This document shows, one piece after another, positions 23,530 through 28,009 of a stretch of DNA of 28,009 nt. Position numbers and translations under genes: made by a program. This stretch comes from CAYFJO01 sp964343305 (GTDB taxonomy: Bacteria; Planctomycetota; Planctomycetia; Pirellulales; Pirellulaceae): positions 1 through 28,009 of the forward strand of contig CAYFJO010000101.1 in the NCBI GenBank assembly GCA_964343305.1, written 5' to 3'. The notes below the pieces were generated by a model. The model saw only the letters and a list, made by a program, of their open reading frames with translations. It ran no database searches and was not told where the DNA came from. The stretch's first letter is position 1, and the number at the start of each line of letters is the position of its first letter.

Positions 23530-24726
23530 ATGAAATCGAAAATGTTTGGACGCCAATTCTTTGCATTTCGGCATGCGACTCTCTTATTTCGGATGTGCCT
23601 GGGGATTGTATTGCTGACTGCCCTCACGAACGCGATGGCATTTGAAGATCAGTCGGATGCCACGGAATCTGACCAACGGCGAGTCATCAGCCAGCTGATC
23701 CAGCAGCTTGGCGAAAACCGTTTCGAGGTGCGCGATCGTGCCACGCGACAACTTTTGGAAATCGGCTCGCGAGCAGAACCGGCATTGACTAGGCAGTTGA
23801 AGAATCCTGATCCGGAAATTCAATATCGTTGTCGTGACATCCTTGAGCTGATTAGCGTACACAATTTCGAACGCCGACTGGAAGGATTTCTTACCGAGAA
23901 TGGTGAAAGCGGCGACCACCGCCTGCCGGGCTGGGAGAGGTATCACCGCGCGTATGGTTCATCGAAAGCCGCCAAGGAACTGTTTGTCGCGATGCTACGG
24001 ACTGAGCCTGAATTGCTCAAGGCCTTGGAAGAGAACCGGCAGGTGGTCGCGGAGATGTTGAGCGATCAAGTCACCGAGTATCAACAGGGGTTGCGTTTCA
24101 GGCAATTCATCACATTGCCTAGCGTGGCCACCATGCTGTTTATCGGTTCCGAGGACGACGTCGACCTTGATTTGCCGGCTAAGCAGACTGTCTTGTCTTT
24201 TTGTTATCAGAACAGTTTTCGCGAAGGCATGGCCGACGGTAGCGAATTTCAGGAAACCTTGCAGAAGATTCTCGAGAGACAGCTTAGCGAAAACTACGAA
24301 GATATTGCGCAACTGGGAATTATGTTGGCGATGCAGTTTGATCTGCCGGTTGGCGTGACACTTGCCAAAGGCATTTTGCAGAAAGACAAAAGTCCCAAGC
24401 ATATGCAACTGTACGCGATGTTGACGATGGCCAAGTTAGGCGACAAAGACGATGCGGAATTGCACAATCTGTTGAAAGGGAGATTGGAGAACATAACGCC
24501 ATTGAATGCAACCGTTATCGATGACAAAGCGCTACAAACTCAGGTGAGAGATGTAGCCTTGGCCGCTCTATTGCACCTGCAGGGACAGGGTCTCAAGCAA
24601 TTCGGCTTTGAATTCGTGCAAGAGCAGCCGATGATGTTGTTCGCCCCGCATACGCTGGGATTTGAGAACGATGAAAAGCGGTCTGTTGCATTCGAAAAGT
24701 GGAAAGGCCTCTCGGAAAAAAACTGA
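23530..24726 (+). CDS. Secreted HEAT-like repeat protein
   Basis: 398 residues from the ATG at 23530, with GAGGTAGAAG upstream. The signal peptide contains LFRMCLGIVLLTALTNAMA and cleaves near residue 37. Residues about 55-105 (VISQLIQQLGENRFEVRDRA, TRQLLEIGSRAEPALTRQLK, NPDPEIQYRCRDILELI) are the planctomycete HEAT-like unit that often precedes larger secreted domains. The remainder is alpha-helical with no motif I recognise; segments such as HMQLYAMLTMAKLGDKDDAE and QTQVRDVALAALLHLQGQGL again look HEAT-like. It lies 47 bases after the prenyltransferase-like gene, probably as the last gene of the cluster, and it ends 1 base before the convergent gene's stop. No enzymatic residues are visible; a binding or scaffold role is inferred. 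Confidence 0.8.
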   Translation: MKSKMFGRQFFAFRHATLLFRMCLGIVLLTALTNAMAFEDQSDATESDQRRVISQLIQQLGENRFEVRDRATRQLLEIGSRAEPALTRQLKNPDPEIQYRCRDILELISVHNFERRLEGFLTENGESGDHRLPGWERYHRAYGSSKAAKELFVAMLRTEPELLKALEENRQVVAEMLSDQVTEYQQGLRFRQFITLPSVATMLFIGSEDDVDLDLPAKQTVLSFCYQNSFREGMADGSEFQETLQKILERQLSENYEDIAQLGIMLAMQFDLPVGVTLAKGILQKDKSPKHMQLYAMLTMAKLGDKDDAELHNLLKGRLENITPLNATVIDDKALQTQVRDVALAALLHLQGQGLKQFGFEFVQEQPMMLFAPHTLGFENDEKRSVAFEKWKGLSEKN

Positions 24727-24727
24727 C

Positions 24728-27700
24728 CTAATTCTCGATCACGGCCAACGGAGCAAATGCTTTTGAGGTAGGCGTATAGTTGCATTCGCAACCGCCCGTG
24801 ACGTTTGGGACGTTTAGGATTCCGTTGGCCGGGTACAAGTTGTTATTGCAGCCGCTGCGGATGTTCCAAATCGGTTTGATCTGGCGTGTCTCCAAATCGA
24901 TATAGGCCGCGTTGGCTTTGAACCGAGTCGTCACAAGATTGCAGCTTGATCGCAGTCCCGTGCAGCCTCGGCGAAACCACTTCAGGTCTTCGCCAGATTT
25001 TTTTCCAGACAACAATTCGTAGACGACAAGTTGGTCCGGGGACCCGCTGATTACTTTTTCGCCCGCAATCTGGGCCTTTGCTAAACCATCACGCACCCGC
25101 GAACCGTCTTTGCCGCGGTAGACGCCACTGGATGTCAGCAGTAGATCGAACGGTTCGCTGTACTGGACCGGCGAGCCGCTGGGAATCGTCCATGACAATT
25201 CACCGGTTTCGAGATCAAATGCACGAGTCTTCGCGTCGGACTTGTCCATCGTTTCGCCTCGCCGCGTGTTCAGGAGTTCCGCGCAGTACACCTTGCCGCT
25301 CCCAATCGAGGTACATAGCCCGTCGCGATTGCACTGGAACCGCCATTTCAACTCGCCCGAATCTCGGTCAATGCAGACGAGGTTCTTGCCGCGAGTGCCG
25401 ACAAGATAATCACCGTGTGCCCGGAGCGTGGACCAATTGCCTGTGGCATCCGGCGTTTTGATTTCTTTCATTTGACGTCCCGTTGCCGCATCGAGAGCCA
25501 CGCAAAGCGTGCCGCCAGCGGCGTAGACCGTCTGCTCATGTGCTACCATTTCGACTCTTGTGCCTTTTGCGAACGGCAAACGCTTCACCCAAAGATGCCG
25601 TCCCGTGTAGACGTCGATCGCATGAAGATCGTCGGCATAGACAAACACGCGTCCGTGCGCAACTCGAACAACCGCCGAACCTGGCTTTCGGTGCCAACGG
25701 ATCGAACCGTCGAACCAGAGCAAACCCAACGGTGCTTTGAGGAACCGGTCTTGCGATGCTCCGGCATTTGCCGCATTTGCACCGTCATGCGACCAGTCGG
25801 CAGCGTCAGGCAACGGACCTTGTCGCGCGAGCAAGACAAACTGGCCGTCTTGCTTCGTCGCGGACGCAGGCAAATTCGCCGCCGTCAACTGACGACTCCA
25901 CTCTGCTCGCTTTGCGCCATCGACATCGAAGCAGGCGATGCCGCCGTACGGTCTCAACATCCGAAAGATACGAGCTGCCGTTGATGCATCTGGTGAATTG
26001 CCAAGTTTTTCGACATCCTCGCTGGCCACCAGATTGGCAAAATACGGCGGCAGGGAATCGTCGAGAAGATCACCAACATGCACCGACGCTCTCGTGCCAT
26101 ACTTGCCGTGGCGATGCAGCCGGTCACGTAGTTGTTCGACGAGTTTGACATCGGTATCCACGGCGATGACGTACAGTTGTGATTGCCGAACCAACTCCTC
26201 GACCAGGCGACCATTGTTCAGGCCGAGAACGAGAGCGTATCCATCCGTTGCTTTGGTGGCTTTAAGTAATTCGGCAGCACGATCGTTCCAGGCGTCCTTC
26301 GTCGCAGTCTCAGCGGTACCTTGCCGATGGACAACCACGTCTTTTTTCTGTTCGTGGCCAAAGGCAAATATCCGCCCCTCACGCGTTACCACAAAAAGTC
26401 TGTCATCCGCGGCCAGCATGCGGTGTGGTGTTCCTTCGATGTCTGAGCTCCAGGCAACTTTTGCGCTGCTGCCTGACTCGCTGATTTCAATTGCCTGTAC
26501 CTTTCCTGGACCACCCGCGTAAAGTCGTGGCCCCGCCTTAATGTGTACATCGAGCTTCGAATCCAGCGACCAGAGTTTCTCTACTTTGCCTTTCCACTTG
26601 TCAGGGTATCGGTCCTTGGCTCGGAACTCTGTTGGTTCAATGTCCTTACGTTGCTCGAGTGGGACATCGGTTAAATCGTACGCCACGATGCCCGTCTGGT
26701 GGTCGTTGAAGTACATGGCCTCGGTCGTAATCACCGGCTTACTAAACGCGCCTAGCGCACGTTGGTTTGTCGGATCAATCCACAGTCGAGTGAACCCACC
26801 CGGGTACAACAAGCTTTTGAAATCGGCACCGCGAGGATCTTTGAACTTTTCGTCATTCTCCCGCGACAAGTCGTACAGATCGCCACTGTGACTTAGATAT
26901 TTCCCCGCGCCCGCAACAAACCACGAGCCTTTCGGCAGCCCTTCGCGTCCGCCCCAACCCATGTTGTATTCGCCGAGGACCCCCGTTTTAAGATTCAAGA
27001 ATGCCGGCAATTGGACACCACACGGAACAACAAGTTGGTCGTTGACAATGGCGAGATAGCCTTGCGGTGTCAAACCGGCGTATTGCCCGACGCCGTGGTC
27101 CATGTTGGCTTTGGGAATGTGATTACTGTTTGTGTTCGACCAGATCGCGCGACCGGATCGGGCGTCGATTGCATGTAGATAGATCCCGTCGTCCGGCCAT
27201 AGACCTGCAGCGAAATACACCACACCGTTGTCCAACACCGGTCCACCGCGCGCCGGACAAATGGAGATGAGTCGCTTGTTTCCAAGCAGCTTGCGGTCTT
27301 TTTCGTCTTCCGGCATTCCGCGGAATTTCCAAAGGAGTGTTCCAGCCGCGGCGTCTACACAATAGAGGAATCCGTCGTCGCTTACGAAATAGATCTTGTT
27401 TCCCGATGCGACGGGCGCAAATCGAATTGGACCTTCGGCGAAAAACTGCCATCGCTCAGCACCGGTTGACGTGTCAATCGCGGTCACGCTGTCAGTCACC
27501 ATGGACGGAACAAACATCAGATGACCCAGTACAACCGGTTCGTACGAGGCATCAAATCGCAACCTGACCTCGGTGGGAAACGAGGGACGGGGAGTTGGTA
27601 ACTCGTGGAACCATTGAAGATGGAGTTCAACTGGAATCGCGTCGGCAGTCGACCCGCTTCGCGACGCATCGTGACGAAACTGTGGCCAGTCACCAGCATG

Positions 27701-27772
27701 CAGTGATTGTACGAATAAAGACATGGCAAGAAACAGGGAGACGATCGTGAGCGCGAAAATAAGCCGGGACAT
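24728..27772 (-). CDS. Secreted PQQ-type beta-propeller protein with embedded methyltransferase-like domain
   Basis: 1014 residues from the ATG at 27772 (AAAGGAC 5 bases upstream). A longer in-frame start at 28003 adds 77 residues that precede the signal peptide and is rejected. The signal peptide is MSRLIFALTIVSLFLAMSLF to about HAG. The mature start GDWPQFRHDASRSGST is the canonical opening of PQQ/BamB-like propellers. The first propeller (about residues 25-480) has blades such as SVTAIDTSTGAERWQFF, FLYCVDAAAGTLLWKFRG and HAIDARSGRAIWSNT. Residues about 500-600 look like a degenerate SAM-methyltransferase Rossmann unit (GYALVLGLNNGRLVEELVRQ, LYVIAVDTDVKLVEQLRDRL, VHVGDLLDDSLPPYFANLVA). Propeller blades resume (LHAIDVYTGRHLWVKRLPF, LVCIDRDSGELKWRFQC). 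The C-terminus is Cys-rich (RSGCNNNLYPANGILNVPNV, GGCECNY), typical of planctomycete members. Substrate and cofactor use are unknown. Confidence 0.88.
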   Translation of the reverse strand: MSRLIFALTIVSLFLAMSLFVQSLHAGDWPQFRHDASRSGSTADAIPVELHLQWFHELPTPRPSFPTEVRLRFDASYEPVVLGHLMFVPSMVTDSVTAIDTSTGAERWQFFAEGPIRFAPVASGNKIYFVSDDGFLYCVDAAAGTLLWKFRGMPEDEKDRKLLGNKRLISICPARGGPVLDNGVVYFAAGLWPDDGIYLHAIDARSGRAIWSNTNSNHIPKANMDHGVGQYAGLTPQGYLAIVNDQLVVPCGVQLPAFLNLKTGVLGEYNMGWGGREGLPKGSWFVAGAGKYLSHSGDLYDLSRENDEKFKDPRGADFKSLLYPGGFTRLWIDPTNQRALGAFSKPVITTEAMYFNDHQTGIVAYDLTDVPLEQRKDIEPTEFRAKDRYPDKWKGKVEKLWSLDSKLDVHIKAGPRLYAGGPGKVQAIEISESGSSAKVAWSSDIEGTPHRMLAADDRLFVVTREGRIFAFGHEQKKDVVVHRQGTAETATKDAWNDRAAELLKATKATDGYALVLGLNNGRLVEELVRQSQLYVIAVDTDVKLVEQLRDRLHRHGKYGTRASVHVGDLLDDSLPPYFANLVASEDVEKLGNSPDASTAARIFRMLRPYGGIACFDVDGAKRAEWSRQLTAANLPASATKQDGQFVLLARQGPLPDAADWSHDGANAANAGASQDRFLKAPLGLLWFDGSIRWHRKPGSAVVRVAHGRVFVYADDLHAIDVYTGRHLWVKRLPFAKGTRVEMVAHEQTVYAAGGTLCVALDAATGRQMKEIKTPDATGNWSTLRAHGDYLVGTRGKNLVCIDRDSGELKWRFQCNRDGLCTSIGSGKVYCAELLNTRRGETMDKSDAKTRAFDLETGELSWTIPSGSPVQYSEPFDLLLTSSGVYRGKDGSRVRDGLAKAQIAGEKVISGSPDQLVVYELLSGKKSGEDLKWFRRGCTGLRSSCNLVTTRFKANAAYIDLETRQIKPIWNIRSGCNNNLYPANGILNVPNVTGGCECNYTPTSKAFAPLAVIEN

Positions 27773-28009
27773 GTTTTGTCCTTTCTTGAGTGGAGGCAAT
27801 TGGCGCGATTGATTGTACTCGAAGTTTTGGCAGTAGTCCCGCTCATGAGCAAAGTGAATGGTCTTGGCAATACCCTCGAATATTCTTCGGCCGCTCGCCA
27901 TCCAGCAATGTCGGGCAGTGGCGACTTGTTGGTACCGTCCGGGCGTGGGGAAAGTCCTGGAACAACCTGAGTTGGCGGGCATCCTGTTTGCCCGGTCGTC
28001 CACTCAACG

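Noticed and set aside
24727..24727. Terminator between the convergent HEAT-like and PQQ genes
   Set aside because: The two stop codons are one base apart, leaving no room for an intergenic hairpin.
1..28009. CRISPR arrays, insertion sequences, integrases or phage genes
   Set aside because: No regular direct repeats, transposase/integrase motifs or terminal inverted repeats with target duplications were seen.

Overview
The window looks like chromosomal DNA of a planctomycete, most likely from the Pirellulales side. The pointers are a protein with the planctomycete N-terminal 'LEQRMLLAGD' sorting-type motif, SHD1 domains, very large secreted TPR proteins, a WD40 protein with the planctomycete 'DPYHRWLAIPP' N-terminal module, and a large secreted PQQ-type propeller protein. 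This assignment rests on recognised protein families, not on a database search. I saw no rRNA, convincing tRNA, CRISPR array or insertion sequence.

Left part (1-7300). A short LEQR-type surface protein ends early. Next to it is a decayed fragment of an RND/MMPL exporter on the minus strand. A three-gene plus-strand operon (2021-6867) encodes a membrane-bound molybdopterin oxidoreductase of the Psr/Ttr type: a 16-Cys iron-sulfur subunit, an NrfD/PsrC membrane subunit and a Tat-exported catalytic subunit. The gene order B-C-A matches ttrBCA. The catalytic subunit is split by one frameshift at a T-run near 5266-5269. A CRP/FNR-like inverted repeat lies upstream. Downstream is an unannotated coding relic (6887-7141).

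Middle part (7298-11351, minus strand), the main discovery. Two tandem genes encode secreted thioredoxin-like proteins with TPR-like C-terminal parts. Each is interrupted by one in-frame TGA at almost the same codon (56 and 58), where a thioredoxin fold would carry its redox cysteine. In the first gene the motif reads C-G-T-TGA, i.e. CxxU. The reading frame is open on both sides, and a signal peptide and a ribosome-binding site lie upstream. I read both as probable selenoproteins that translate as truncated pieces if TGA is taken as a stop. The first ends in an SHD1 domain. A membrane-anchored seven-bladed WD40 protein follows in the same direction.

Right part (12051-24726, plus strand). Divergently transcribed is a six-gene cluster: a 1526-residue SHD1/TPR protein with three STN-like (secretin/TonB short N-terminal) modules, an 1149-residue TPR protein, an ExbB/TolQ-like and an ExbD/TolR-like proton-channel pair, a membrane-anchored protein with a squalene-cyclase/prenyltransferase-like barrel in the TonB position, and a HEAT-like repeat protein. 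I infer an ExbBD-energised envelope complex with unusual partners. The two divergent units share SHD1 domains, and a repeated half-site (about ACAATTTCGYRC) occurs in the divergent intergenic region and between the two selenoprotein genes, so the two sets may be co-regulated. A convergent PQQ-propeller protein with an embedded methyltransferase-like domain (24728-27772, minus) closes the window.

Several left-side genes carry single-base frameshifts and the right side carries none that I can see. This is either real decay or local sequence error.
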